Positions 18,471-27,691 of a DNA stretch of 64,000 nt are shown here, piece by piece. The notes beneath the pieces were generated by a model. It made no database searches. It had not been told where the DNA came from and saw only the letters and a list, made by a program, of their open reading frames with translations. The position numbers and the translations under genes were made by a program. This DNA is from Blastopirellula sp. J2-11 (lineage in GTDB: Bacteria > Planctomycetota > Planctomycetia > Pirellulales > Pirellulaceae), in assembly GCF_024584705.1 (NCBI RefSeq), contig NZ_CP097384.1, positions 5,146,001 through 5,210,000 of the forward strand, given 5' to 3'. Numbering within the stretch: the stretch's first letter is position 1; the number at the start of each line of letters is the position of its first letter.

Positions 18471-18645
18471 GGCGCGTCTCCCGCTGGGGTAATCCATTCG
18501 AAGTTGTTTATTTTACCCCGTAGATTTCCGCGTGCGAACTAGGCGATTCGGATGGAGCGCCGCTCTTTGGGCGCCGATGAATAAGACAACGGAAAACTGT
18601 TGGCATGGACAGCTAGCATCCGCCGGCCCCATGGAGGAGTGGAAA

Positions 18646-20004
18646 GTGGAAGACTCGACAACGCATCAGTCGCGATCTAGCGCTGCGAGTCGCGCCTATG
18701 CGTTCATCGTTACGGCGCTGGCCGTCGTCGCGTTTGGACTCTATTTCTGTCGAACCCCGGTCGAATCGGTCGTCGCGCAGCTGGGCATGCTGGTCTCGGC
18801 CGATCTGCCGGACGAAACGTCTTTGATCAGCGTCGCGCAGGAAGCGAAAGTCAATACGCTCTCAGACACCGCTTTGTTGTCGATCGCCGAGCAACTTCCT
18901 CTGACGGCGGCGCAGCGGGCCAACGTGGACACGCTGCGTGAGCAAATTCGGATTGAAATTGTCGCGCGGCGGCTCGGCCATCAGGCCGATGTTTCGATCC
19001 TGACCACCGCCCCCTCTGCCGGAGAAGCGCTTCAACTGGCCAGCAAGGTCGGCGAGATGTACCAACGTGAAATCGATCAGCACGCCGATGACCAGGCGAA
19101 TCGAATCGGCGACGCGGCGATCCAACTCCATCAAACCGCGCGCAGCACTTTGCAAGAATCGCAGCAGCAGCTGGATGCTTTTGTCGAACAGCACGGCGAT
19201 ACGCTTGCCGGCAGACAGCCGTTTGTCAGCGTGACTGCGCCGGAGATTGAAGAGAACGCACAGTGGCGAGAACTGCGACGGCAGATCGCTGACCAGGAAG
19301 GTGAATTGGCCGCGCTGCTATCGCAACGGACCGAAGCGCATCCGATGGTAATTAACGTCCAAGCAAAAATCGCCGGGCTTCAGGCACAGCTGCAACAAGT
19401 GCCGCAGTTCGCGGATCCTCCCCCTTCGGTCGCTCCGGCGCAATTGCCCCCGGTCGACGTGGCGAAACTCAAGTCTGAACATGAACGCTTGAAACAGGCG
19501 GTGCAGCAAGCGAATTCGTCGCTGCAAGCAGTCGGCGGCAAACATCAGATCGCAGCCGATGGACATCGCTTTTATACGTCGATCCGTGTAGAGACCGACA
19601 AGTCGCCTCGCGTTGCGGGGATGATCGGCGGCGACTTCCCCTTGGTGCGAATCGGCATGTTGCTGGCGATCGCGACGCTGTTGGGTGGTTTCGCGGCCCT
19701 TTGCGTTCCGACCGCCGAACAAGAAGCGATCCTGGTCAGCCCCCAAGAGATCGCCGCAGCAGCAGGCGTTTCGATCGCGGCCGAGTTGCCGCTATCCGGC
19801 GGACCGGCGATTCCCCGCAAACGAACGGTGACGCGCGTCGCCGCCCGCTTTGCGATTGTCGCTAGCGAATACGCGCTGGTGGCGCTGGTCGGCTTGATCC
19901 TGGTCGCTCTGTTGGTAGACCCCGACTTCACACGGACATTTACGCACGAACCATTCACGGCGCTTTATAACGCTCAAAATCAAATTTGGAAGTTTGCGCA
20001 TTAA
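18646..20004 (+). CDS. Wzz/GumC-like polysaccharide co-polymerase
   Basis: 452 residues from a GTG at 18646 with GGAGGAG six bases upstream; the frame opens earlier at 18532. TM1 lies at about residues 17-37, a periplasmic domain rich in coiled coil follows (QLHQTARSTLQESQQQLDAF, then REQ/ALLSQRTEAHPMVINVQAKI landmarks of PCP proteins), and two further hydrophobic segments lie near residues 335-365 and 410-430. In such proteins the chain-length domain sits in the periplasm and the C-terminus faces a cytoplasmic kinase. It opens a four-gene cluster that includes an ExeA-like ATPase and a BY-kinase-like protein, so it likely steers polysaccharide chain export. Confidence 0.75.
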   Translation: MEDSTTHQSRSSAASRAYAFIVTALAVVAFGLYFCRTPVESVVAQLGMLVSADLPDETSLISVAQEAKVNTLSDTALLSIAEQLPLTAAQRANVDTLREQIRIEIVARRLGHQADVSILTTAPSAGEALQLASKVGEMYQREIDQHADDQANRIGDAAIQLHQTARSTLQESQQQLDAFVEQHGDTLAGRQPFVSVTAPEIEENAQWRELRRQIADQEGELAALLSQRTEAHPMVINVQAKIAGLQAQLQQVPQFADPPPSVAPAQLPPVDVAKLKSEHERLKQAVQQANSSLQAVGGKHQIAADGHRFYTSIRVETDKSPRVAGMIGGDFPLVRIGMLLAIATLLGGFAALCVPTAEQEAILVSPQEIAAAAGVSIAAELPLSGGPAIPRKRTVTRVAARFAIVASEYALVALVGLILVALLVDPDFTRTFTHEPFTALYNAQNQIWKFAH

Positions 20005-20154
20005 CGGTCAGCATTCGGAATCCGCCGCGGTCCCGGTGGAGATCTTCCCCCATTTTTGCCGATGGTTGAAATGCACCCCGCGCAGCGCAAATCACTTTGA
20101 CTACTCGGCTTGCAGTCTCGGACGGAAGCCTGCACAGCCTAGGAAGAATACGCA

Positions 20155-21618
20155 ATGTACGAATCGTTTTATCAGCTAACGCGGCGCCCCTTTCCAGCAG
20201 CCGCCGACGCCCCCTACTATTTTCCCTCTGCGGCCGCCGAATCCTCGCGCAGTACGCTACGCCGCTGTCTGCATCGTGGCGAAGGTCCGGCGCTGCTCAT
20301 CGGCGGCCCCGGCTTGGGCAAGTCACTGCTGCTGAAAGTTCTGGCGGAAGACTTGAAAGCCGAGCGACACATCTCGTTCTTGCAGTGTGGTCGCGTCTGT
20401 TCGCGCCGCGCTCTGCTGCAGGCGCTGCTCTATGAGTTAGGTCTCCCCTATCGCGGGCTGGAAGAAGGGGAGCTGCGATTGTCGCTGGTCGACTTTCTGC
20501 GTTCGTCGCATGACGATCGCCAGGGTCTGCTGGTTTTCATCGATGAAGCCGATACTTTGCCGACCCGTTTGCTGGACGAACTTCGCCTGCTGACGAATAT
20601 CTCGTCGCAAGGGAATTCGCTGGTCGGGATGGTGCTTGCCGGCGGACTGACGCTGGAAGAGCGTTTTGCGTCGCCGCGACTTGCTTCGTTCAATCAACGA
20701 ATCGCAGGTCGCTGCTATCTCGAAACCTTCTCGAAGGCCGAGACCTCCGAGTTCGTCCGCTTTCAGTTGGAAGAATCTGGCGCCCAGCGATCTCTCTTCT
20801 CGGACAGCGCGATCGACTCGATCAGCCAAGTAACCGGCGGCGTTCCTCGTTTGATTAACCAGCTCTGCGACCATGTGCTTGTCTTGGCTTCGCTCGGATC
20901 GCACAAGCAAGTCGACGCCAGCGGCATCCAAGAAGCTTGGGCCGATCTGCAACAAATGCCGGGACCATGGACGACCAGCCAAGAAGAGTTCTCGGCGCCG
21001 AGCGGCGACAGCGGCGTCCTGGAGTTCGGCTCGTTGGAGGAAGAAGGAGAGATGCCCCATTCGGTGAAATTCCCGTCGCGGATCATGGAGCCTCCCAAGC
21101 AAAAGCGGGGCGAGATGGACGCCGACTCGGCCGCGACGCTGCGAATGAACGCCGCGGAGCTGGACTTCAACCCCGAGTCCCCCTTCAAGCCAGAAGCGGA
21201 ACTGGAGTTCATCAGCGCCGTCAAAGATCCGTTTGACGAATCGTTCGCCAATGAAGAGATCATTCTGGATCGCTACGCGAGTCTCAGCGAAGCTCGTGGC
21301 TCGCTGAAACAGGTCCAGAGCAAAGAGGGAGTGGAAATCGCATCGCTGTTGGAGCCGATGCCGATGTTGGTCGAGTCGAATCATGATTCGGTCGCTTCGG
21401 TGGATGTGGTGATGCCGCCGTATGCCCGCGATGAAGAGATCGTGTCGCGACACCTGCGCGAGACTGCCGAAGTCCTCGAAACGGCCACGGCGCCGCCCCC
21501 TGCGGATGATCGTGACATTTTGATCATTGAAGATCCCGCGGCCGAAACCGCGCCGACTCGCAGCCGTCGCCGCGAATTTCGCCGGCTCTTCAGTTCGCTT
21601 CGCCGCGAACATGCCTGA
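20155..21618 (+). CDS. ExeA-like AAA+ ATPase of polysaccharide cluster
   Basis: 487 residues. It begins MYESFYQLTRRPF, the usual start of ExeA/GspA-type ATPases and of the ATPases in exosortase/PEP-CTERM polysaccharide loci. Walker A is GGPGLGKS (about 50-57) and Walker B is LLVFIDEAD (about 125-133). An AAA lid follows (GGVPRLINQLCDHVL). Beyond residue 270 the sequence is acidic and low in motifs, so it is probably a linker or partner-binding tail. AGGA precedes the ATG. It lies 150 bases after the Wzz-like gene and 19 before the next gene. Confidence 0.85.
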   Translation: MYESFYQLTRRPFPAAADAPYYFPSAAAESSRSTLRRCLHRGEGPALLIGGPGLGKSLLLKVLAEDLKAERHISFLQCGRVCSRRALLQALLYELGLPYRGLEEGELRLSLVDFLRSSHDDRQGLLVFIDEADTLPTRLLDELRLLTNISSQGNSLVGMVLAGGLTLEERFASPRLASFNQRIAGRCYLETFSKAETSEFVRFQLEESGAQRSLFSDSAIDSISQVTGGVPRLINQLCDHVLVLASLGSHKQVDASGIQEAWADLQQMPGPWTTSQEEFSAPSGDSGVLEFGSLEEEGEMPHSVKFPSRIMEPPKQKRGEMDADSAATLRMNAAELDFNPESPFKPEAELEFISAVKDPFDESFANEEIILDRYASLSEARGSLKQVQSKEGVEIASLLEPMPMLVESNHDSVASVDVVMPPYARDEEIVSRHLRETAEVLETATAPPPADDRDILIIEDPAAETAPTRSRRREFRRLFSSLRREHA

Positions 21619-21637
21619 TTAGCCGAAAGTTGGTCCT

Positions 21638-23146
21638 ATGTCGAAAATGCTCGACGCGTTGAAACGTTTGCAGTCGCAGGGCGCCGCCCCTGCGGCGATG
21701 CCGACGATCAACAATACGGCAGGGCAACTCGATGCGGTTCGCGAAGTCGCCACCGCGGTTGATCAAGCGGTCGCCGAGACCGAACAGCGATTGCGGGCCG
21801 AGTACGAGCAGCAAGTGGCCGCCCGCGAGCAAGCGCTCGCCAGTCAGCGTCAGCAGTTGGAAACCGAGCTGGATGCCGAAAAGCGGCGGCTTGAGCAGCA
21901 ACTCGCCCAATTGCAATCGCAGCTTCAGGCGCATCAAACCGATTCGGCCTCGCATGACCAACTGCGAGCCGAACTGGATGCGGAGCTTGAAGCGCATCTC
22001 GCCGAGTCGACGCGTCTTCGCCAAGCCGACGAAGCCCGCTTCCTGCAGGATCAGGCGCAGCTGACAAAGCGGCTGGACGAGTTGGGTGAGTCGCATCAGC
22101 ACTTGGTGGACGAAGCGGCCGCTCTCTCCCTGCAGTTGGAACGGAAAGAAGCGGAGCTACAGCAGATCCAGCAGGCGATTCAAGCGACGCCGACCGTCGA
22201 CGAACAAGCGTTGCGCGCCAGCCTGAGCGCCGAGCTAACCGAACAAGCCGAGCAATTCGCACGCAAAGAAGCCGAGTTAAACGCAGCCCTGGCCGAGGCG
22301 CGCCAGACGATCGACAGCCATCAGCGCGACTTGGCCGAGATCGTACGATTAAGAGCAGAGGAAAAAGCGAAATCTGAATCGGCGCGCGTCGTTGCGGATC
22401 CGCCCCCAATCGCAGAAGAACAAACGCCGCAACCGGTCGAGCCGGAGCCGCAAGTCCCCCAAACGCCGCTCGAACCATCCGAACCCCCTTCGCTGCTGCG
22501 AACCTTCAAGTCGGCAATTCCTCGGCCCCATCTCGTCTCGTACGAAGAACAAACGATGGCCGAATTGCAAGACGCGCGAATCAGCGAACGATATGAGCGA
22601 CTTGCGCAAGTTTCCTCGAATCCAACATCCACCTTGTTTCTTTCCGCTGACGGCGGCGACGACGCCCATCAGGCCGGGTTTCACACAGCGCTGACGGCCG
22701 CACGTGAAAATCGCCGCGTCCTGATCATTGACGGCGACGTGCACGGCAAGCAGCTTTCTCACCGGCTCGGAATGCGTGATTCGCTTGGTTTTTACGAGGT
22801 AATCCGCCGCGAAACGAAATGGACCGAGCGTGTTGTCGGACTTCGCTGCGGAGAAGTTGACTTTTTGCCTGCAGGACGTAGTCTCTACACGGTATCGCGT
22901 AGCGATCTGGAGTCGGCACAGGCGGTCTGGCGCGATTTGAGCGAGATCTGGCCCTTGATCATCCTGGTCGGCGAGCATCCAGGCGCCGTTTCTACCGAAC
23001 TCTATGGCGTCTTGTGCCAGTCGATCTACTTGACGGCCTGTTTGGGGCGCGCCACAAAAGATGACGTGACTTCCGCCGCGAAACGAATCGCCTCGATCGG
23101 CGGTCGCATCGAAGCGGCGGTCGCGATGAACGCCAAGTTGAATTAA
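21638..23146 (+). CDS. coiled-coil protein with degenerate BY-kinase/CpsD-like ATPase domain
   Basis: 502 residues. Residues about 28-245 are a long Gln/Glu/Ala-rich coiled coil. A Pro/Glu-rich linker follows, then from about 300 a MinD/BY-kinase-like Rossmann domain. The strand RVLIIDGDVHGKQLSHRLG corresponds to the Walker A-prime VLLIDADxRxPxxHxxFG of BY kinases, and LYTVSRSDL and DVTSAAKRI match later parts. The position of the P-loop reads FLSADGGDDAHQAGF, without GKS/T, so nucleotide hydrolysis or tyrosine kinase activity is doubtful. It lies between the ExeA-like ATPase and the epimerase and may act as a scaffold or regulator for the Wzz-like protein. Confidence 0.75.
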   Translation: MSKMLDALKRLQSQGAAPAAMPTINNTAGQLDAVREVATAVDQAVAETEQRLRAEYEQQVAAREQALASQRQQLETELDAEKRRLEQQLAQLQSQLQAHQTDSASHDQLRAELDAELEAHLAESTRLRQADEARFLQDQAQLTKRLDELGESHQHLVDEAAALSLQLERKEAELQQIQQAIQATPTVDEQALRASLSAELTEQAEQFARKEAELNAALAEARQTIDSHQRDLAEIVRLRAEEKAKSESARVVADPPPIAEEQTPQPVEPEPQVPQTPLEPSEPPSLLRTFKSAIPRPHLVSYEEQTMAELQDARISERYERLAQVSSNPTSTLFLSADGGDDAHQAGFHTALTAARENRRVLIIDGDVHGKQLSHRLGMRDSLGFYEVIRRETKWTERVVGLRCGEVDFLPAGRSLYTVSRSDLESAQAVWRDLSEIWPLIILVGEHPGAVSTELYGVLCQSIYLTACLGRATKDDVTSAAKRIASIGGRIEAAVAMNAKLN

Positions 23147-23197
23147 CCGTCGACTTGGCCGCTCCTTTCCCCTTTCAAGCGTCAAAGCAGCGGAAAT

Positions 23198-24148
23198 ATG
23201 GCCAAGTATCTTGTCACCGGCGGCGCAGGTTTTATTGGTTCGCACATCGTCGAAGCCTTGGTCGCGCGCGGCGACAAAGTGCGTGTGATCGATAACCTGA
23301 GCACCGGCAAACGCTCCAATCTAGACCATGTCGCCAAGCAGATCGAGTTTGTTGAAGGCTGCCTGACCGACAGCGCAGTCGTGGCCGACGCGGTGCGCGG
23401 GATTGACGTGATCTTTCATCAAGCGGCTCTCGCATCGGTGCCGCTCAGCGTGGAACGTCCGCTTGATACGCATGCTCACTGCGTCACCGCGACCGTCAAT
23501 CTGTTGAACGAAGCGCGACAAGCCGACGTGCGCCGCGTGATCTACGCCGCGTCCAGCAGCGCTTACGGCGATGCTCCCACGTTGGCCAAACGTGAGACCG
23601 ATCTGCCGAATCCGCTTTCCCCTTACGCCGCCGCCAAGTTGGCGGCCGAGTATTACCTGCAAGCCTTCTATCACACCTACGGCATCGAGACGGTCGGCCT
23701 GCGTTACTTCAACGTCTTTGGTCCGCGGCAAGATCCTGACAGCCCCTACTCGGCGGTGATCCCGATCTTTATCACGTTGCTGCTGCAAGGGGATCGCCCG
23801 GTGATTTACGGAGACGGCGAACAATCGCGCGACTTCACTTTTGTGAAAAATGTCGCACTCGCAAACTTGGCCGCCGCCGACGCCGCCGGAGTCGCTGGTC
23901 GTATCATCAATGTCGCCAACGGGCGCAGCACGTCGCTGTTGCGCTTGATCGAACTGCTCAATCGCGAACTGGGCACCAACGTTCAGCCGCAGCATGATCC
24001 TCCTCGAGTGGGCGATGTCCGCGACAGCATGGCCGATAACACGCTGGCCCGCACGTTACTTAACTACGAAGTCGAGATCGACTTCGAGACCGGGCTGCAA
24101 ATGTCGATCGACTACTACCGACAGCTTGTCGCTTCACGATCGGCTTGA
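23198..24148 (+). CDS. NAD-dependent sugar-nucleotide epimerase (GalE/WbpP-type extended SDR)
   Basis: 316 residues. TGGAGFIGS (7-15) binds NAD; the catalytic pair is Y143 and K147 in the YAAAK motif, with the Ser of AASSSAY nearby. HQAALASVPLSVE and GLRYFNVFGPRQDP match WbpP/Gne-type UDP-hexose(NAc) 4-epimerases. It is the last gene of the polysaccharide cluster, 51 bases after its neighbour, and supplies a sugar-nucleotide precursor. The 3' end overlaps the convergent MFS gene by 34 bases. Whether it acts on UDP-Glc or UDP-GlcNAc cannot be decided here. Confidence 0.9.
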   Translation: MAKYLVTGGAGFIGSHIVEALVARGDKVRVIDNLSTGKRSNLDHVAKQIEFVEGCLTDSAVVADAVRGIDVIFHQAALASVPLSVERPLDTHAHCVTATVNLLNEARQADVRRVIYAASSSAYGDAPTLAKRETDLPNPLSPYAAAKLAAEYYLQAFYHTYGIETVGLRYFNVFGPRQDPDSPYSAVIPIFITLLLQGDRPVIYGDGEQSRDFTFVKNVALANLAAADAAGVAGRIINVANGRSTSLLRLIELLNRELGTNVQPQHDPPRVGDVRDSMADNTLARTLLNYEVEIDFETGLQMSIDYYRQLVASRSA

Positions 24149-25434
24149 TCAATATCGCCGGAACTTGAGGGCTCCGCCGGATCCATCGGCGGCGGCGATT
24201 CGGACTTCGCCTGGTCGAAATACTCTTCGCCGACCTCTTTTGCGCCAAACGCTCCATACAAAAGCGTGACCACCGCAAAGACGCTCGCCAAGATGATGAA
24301 CATCGTCGGGTAGCCGGGCCATCCCAGCTCTTCGGCTTGGGTGACAATCGCTCCCTCCAACGGAAAGCCAACGAGCGATCCAAAGTCGAGTGAAGCCAAC
24401 ATCAAATTGGTGCCGGTCCCGCGATACCGCCGCGGAAATGCGGTCGATCCGCCAGCGACGACCGCCGGAAAGAGAAATGCGTGCGCCGCTCCTCCAAAGA
24501 TGGCTGGTAGCGGCAACATCCAAGCTTCGCGAACCGGCAGATAAGCCAGCATCGACGCGGTCAAGCAAATCATACCGAGAATGACCGTGTTCTTTACTCC
24601 GTATTGATCGGTAAATTGACGCGTCGCAATCCGCACCGAAAACGCCGTCAACGCATAGGCGAGAAAGAAGAAGCGTATTTGATTGATGTTCAAGGATTCG
24701 GTGAAGCTGCGCACAAAGACTTGCGGAAACAAGACTCCGGCGCCCACCACGACGCCGATCAACAGCAACCACCCAGGATGATACTGACGCACCAGCCGCA
24801 ACGCCGAAGGATGATCGTGATGCGGCGCACGCAGGTCACGACGTGTCGCCAGATAGGCGAGCGCCATGGAGACGCCCATCATCGACGCCGCCAGCAAAAA
24901 CATCGCACGCACCTGAACAAAGGTGATTTCATCTCCCCGAAAGATCCAGTCGCCGATCACCGGTCCAATCGCCAAGCCGATGAACCCCGACGACCCCAAC
25001 ACGCCGACCATCTCCGCCGTTCGCCCCGGCGGCGATTTCAGCGAAACCGAGGTCAACGCTGCGCCAAACGCTCCGGCCAGGCTAATCATCATCCCGATTC
25101 GCAACAGATAAATCCAAGCCGAATCGAGTCGCTCGACCGTCAAATTTAACGCAATAAACAGACCGAGCGCCAGCAACGAACTGAGCCAAACCATCCGCGG
25201 CCCCAGTCGATCGATCAGGCGACCTTGCAGAAACCGTCCCAGCAGACCGCCGGTCATCCCACAGCCGGTCACCAACCCCAGTTGATACGGTCCCCCGCCG
25301 AGATACGAAATAAAGTCGGCGTACCGAAACAGGCTGCTCATACCGATAATCAACGCCAAATTGGCGAAATAACTCAGCCAAAAGTCGCGATTGTAGGGGC
25401 TTTCGAGCGAAAAACGGTCGGTCGTCGCAGACAT
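24115..25434 (-). CDS. MFS transporter
   Basis: 439 residues with about 12 hydrophobic segments, typical of a major facilitator. FLQGRLIDRLGPRMVW sits in the loop after the second helix, the position of the conserved family motif A (G-x3-D-R-x-G-R). A polar Pro/Ser-rich tail of about 40 residues is cytoplasmic. AGG lies a few bases before the ATG. It converges with the epimerase gene, overlapping by 34 bases, so it probably has its own promoter within 25435-25538. The substrate is not predictable. Confidence 0.88.
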   Translation of the reverse strand: MSATTDRFSLESPYNRDFWLSYFANLALIIGMSSLFRYADFISYLGGGPYQLGLVTGCGMTGGLLGRFLQGRLIDRLGPRMVWLSSLLALGLFIALNLTVERLDSAWIYLLRIGMMISLAGAFGAALTSVSLKSPPGRTAEMVGVLGSSGFIGLAIGPVIGDWIFRGDEITFVQVRAMFLLAASMMGVSMALAYLATRRDLRAPHHDHPSALRLVRQYHPGWLLLIGVVVGAGVLFPQVFVRSFTESLNINQIRFFFLAYALTAFSVRIATRQFTDQYGVKNTVILGMICLTASMLAYLPVREAWMLPLPAIFGGAAHAFLFPAVVAGGSTAFPRRYRGTGTNLMLASLDFGSLVGFPLEGAIVTQAEELGWPGYPTMFIILASVFAVVTLLYGAFGAKEVGEEYFDQAKSESPPPMDPAEPSSSGDIDQADREATSCR

Positions 25435-25538
25435 AGAACCTGGGAGGCCAGTAAACAGGACGGGGGATTCCAGCTATTATACGGGCCTATCTCCCGTGAC
25501 TAGCGGGCCAAATTTCATCCCCTAGGTTCTTCCTCCGT

Positions 25539-26306
25539 ATGTCCTCAGACCGCGAATCGGCGCCAACCGTGTTGATTGCGGTCGCTACATTCAACGAGAT
25601 CGATAATCTGCCGCTCTTGGTCGCCGAGATTATGTCGGCCGTTCCCGACGCCGACATCTTGGTTGTCGACGACGACTCCCCCGATGGAACCGGCCAGTGG
25701 TGCCAACAATTCTCGGTCGAACAACCGCGATTTCGCTCTCTGCATCGATCGCGCGGCGCCGGCCTTGGCACCGCGATTGTGGCCGCGATGAAATATGGAA
25801 TCGAACAGAACTACGATCTGCTGGTCAATCTCGACGCCGATTTTAGTCATACTCCCAAAAAAATTGTGGACCTGCTCGCGGCCACGCAGTCGACCGACGC
25901 CGACATTATCGTCGGCTCTCGCTACATCGCCGGGGGCGGAGTCGAAGGTTGGCCGCTGCATCGCCGCATCATGAGTCGCTGTATTAATCTGTACACGCGC
26001 GTGCTGATGCGTCTACCAATTCATGATTGCAGCGGATCGTTTCGCTGTTATCGCGTCGCGACGCTCCGGAAGCTGGACTTTGACTCGATTGTCTCCAAGG
26101 GATACTCCTTCTTCGAAGAAATCTTGTGGCGACTTCGCTTGCAAGGAGCGACGTTTCAAGAGGTCCCGTATGTCTTTGTCGAGCGCGAACGGGGCTACTC
26201 GAAAATCAATTGGCGCGAAGCGGTGCGAGCGATTTACCTGATTGGACGACTCGGGTTGGGATCGATTTTCGAGCGGCGCCCGACATCTTCCTCAAAACCG
26301 GAATAA
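25539..26306 (+). CDS. polyprenol-phosphate mannosyltransferase-like GT2 (dolichol-P-mannose synthase family)
   Basis: 255 residues, family GT2. The GT-A motifs are complete: VATFNEIDNL, LVVDDDSPDGTG and the metal-binding DADFSH, then VGSRYIAGGGVEGWP, SFRCYR and FVERERGYSKI, all typical of dolichyl/polyprenyl-phosphate mannose synthases. There is no C-terminal membrane domain, so it is the short soluble type that associates peripherally with the membrane. The ATG has no clear ribosome-binding site. It would make a polyprenol-linked sugar donor for glycans or glycoproteins, and may feed the nearby polysaccharide cluster. Confidence 0.88.
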   Translation: MSSDRESAPTVLIAVATFNEIDNLPLLVAEIMSAVPDADILVVDDDSPDGTGQWCQQFSVEQPRFRSLHRSRGAGLGTAIVAAMKYGIEQNYDLLVNLDADFSHTPKKIVDLLAATQSTDADIIVGSRYIAGGGVEGWPLHRRIMSRCINLYTRVLMRLPIHDCSGSFRCYRVATLRKLDFDSIVSKGYSFFEEILWRLRLQGATFQEVPYVFVERERGYSKINWREAVRAIYLIGRLGLGSIFERRPTSSSKPE

Positions 26307-26424
26307 CCGCGCCGCCATTCTCGGTAGTCAGAAAAGTTATCGGATTTTCTACAAATCGCAGCCTACATTTGCACAGCGGCCCCCACCCTGAATTTGTGCG
26401 AACGAGAAGGCGAGCGAAAACCTG

Positions 26425-27636
26425 ATGGCAAGCAAGGCGAAGCGAATCGGAATTCTCACCTCGGGCGGCGATTGCCCGGGACTCAACGCCGTCATTCGGG
26501 GAGCGGTCAAAACCGCCAATCGACTTGGGTTTGACACCATCGGGTTCCTCAAGGGCTACGAAGGTCTGGTCGATCCAGTTCAATACGTGCCGCTGAACGA
26601 TGAAAACACGCGCGGCATCCTGAGCCGCGGCGGCACCATCCTGGGATCGACCAACAAGGGCCGTTTCGCCGCGACTGTCGGCGTGAACGATCGCGTCGAA
26701 CTTTGCCCTCAACTGATGAAAAAGGTCAAAGGCACTTTTGACCAGCTTTCGCTCTCTGGGTTGATTTGCATCGGCGGCGATGGTTCGCTGGCCGTCGCGC
26801 AGCAGTTTCATGAATATGGTCTGCCGGTCGTCGGCGTCCCCAAAACGATCGACAACGACCTTTCGGCGACGGCGTTCACTTTTGGCTTCGACAGCGCCGT
26901 CGAATGTGGAACCGAAGCGCTCGATCGTTTGCAAACAACCGCCGCCAGTCACGAGCGGATTATGGTGATGGAAGTGATGGGGCGTCACGCCGGTTGGATC
27001 GCGCTCCACAGTGGGATCGGCGGCGGAGCCGATGTCATTTTGATCCCCGAAATCCAATGGAACTTCGACATCGTCTGCGAAAAAATCCTGGAACGTTACA
27101 AAGCAGGCAAAAAATTTACGTTGATCGTCGTCGCCGAAGGCGCACACATGCCTGACATAGGAATGGTTACTCAAGAGGACGAACAAACGGGTCGCCAAAC
27201 GCGACTCGGCGGCATCGGCCATCTCGTCGCCGCAGAAATCGAACGTCGACTCCACTTCGAAGCCCGAACGGTTGTTTTGGGACACTTGCAGCGCGGCGGC
27301 GCTCCAACCACGTTTGATCGCGTCTTAGCGACGCAGTTTGGCGCTCATGCCGTCCGCACGATCGTCGAACGTCGCTTCGGTCACATGGTCTGCTATAACC
27401 CGCCCAACATCGAATCGGTCCCGATTCTCGCAGCGGTCCATCAACTGCGCACCGTCCATCCCGATAGTTCGGCCGTGCAAGCAGCTCAAGCGATGGGCAT
27501 CAGCTTCGGCAATTGCGCCCTGCACGAAACGCCGTTCCAGCGCTACGTCACCCAGCACGATCACGAGATCGCTACGGATGATGCAACCGCGTTGCTCGAA
27601 TCGGCGCTGCAATCGCTCGTTGGCGCCGAAACTTAG
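26425..27636 (+). CDS. 6-phosphofructokinase, group III (PFK-A superfamily)
   Basis: 403 residues. It phosphorylates fructose 6-phosphate in glycolysis. GGDCPGLNAVIR near residue 14 and GGDGS bind the phosphoryl donor; PKTIDND and MEVMGRHAGWIAL bind the substrate. GGDGS has the Gly found in ATP-dependent enzymes, while the Lys in PKTIDND is common to PPi-dependent and group III enzymes. I therefore read it as ATP-dependent group III, with PPi use not excluded. It is 119 bases after the mannosyltransferase gene and may share its transcript. Confidence 0.92.
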   Translation: MASKAKRIGILTSGGDCPGLNAVIRGAVKTANRLGFDTIGFLKGYEGLVDPVQYVPLNDENTRGILSRGGTILGSTNKGRFAATVGVNDRVELCPQLMKKVKGTFDQLSLSGLICIGGDGSLAVAQQFHEYGLPVVGVPKTIDNDLSATAFTFGFDSAVECGTEALDRLQTTAASHERIMVMEVMGRHAGWIALHSGIGGGADVILIPEIQWNFDIVCEKILERYKAGKKFTLIVVAEGAHMPDIGMVTQEDEQTGRQTRLGGIGHLVAAEIERRLHFEARTVVLGHLQRGGAPTTFDRVLATQFGAHAVRTIVERRFGHMVCYNPPNIESVPILAAVHQLRTVHPDSSAVQAAQAMGISFGNCALHETPFQRYVTQHDHEIATDDATALLESALQSLVGAET

Positions 27637-27691
27637 GATTACCATGGACTGGACCGGATCGCCCGCGCGATGTCCGACGCCATGTAATCAT

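Noticed and set aside
20437-21612. 391-codon frame antisense to the ExeA-like ATPase
   Set aside because: The sense frame has Walker motifs and a ribosome-binding site; the other frame shows Arg-rich shadow sequence.
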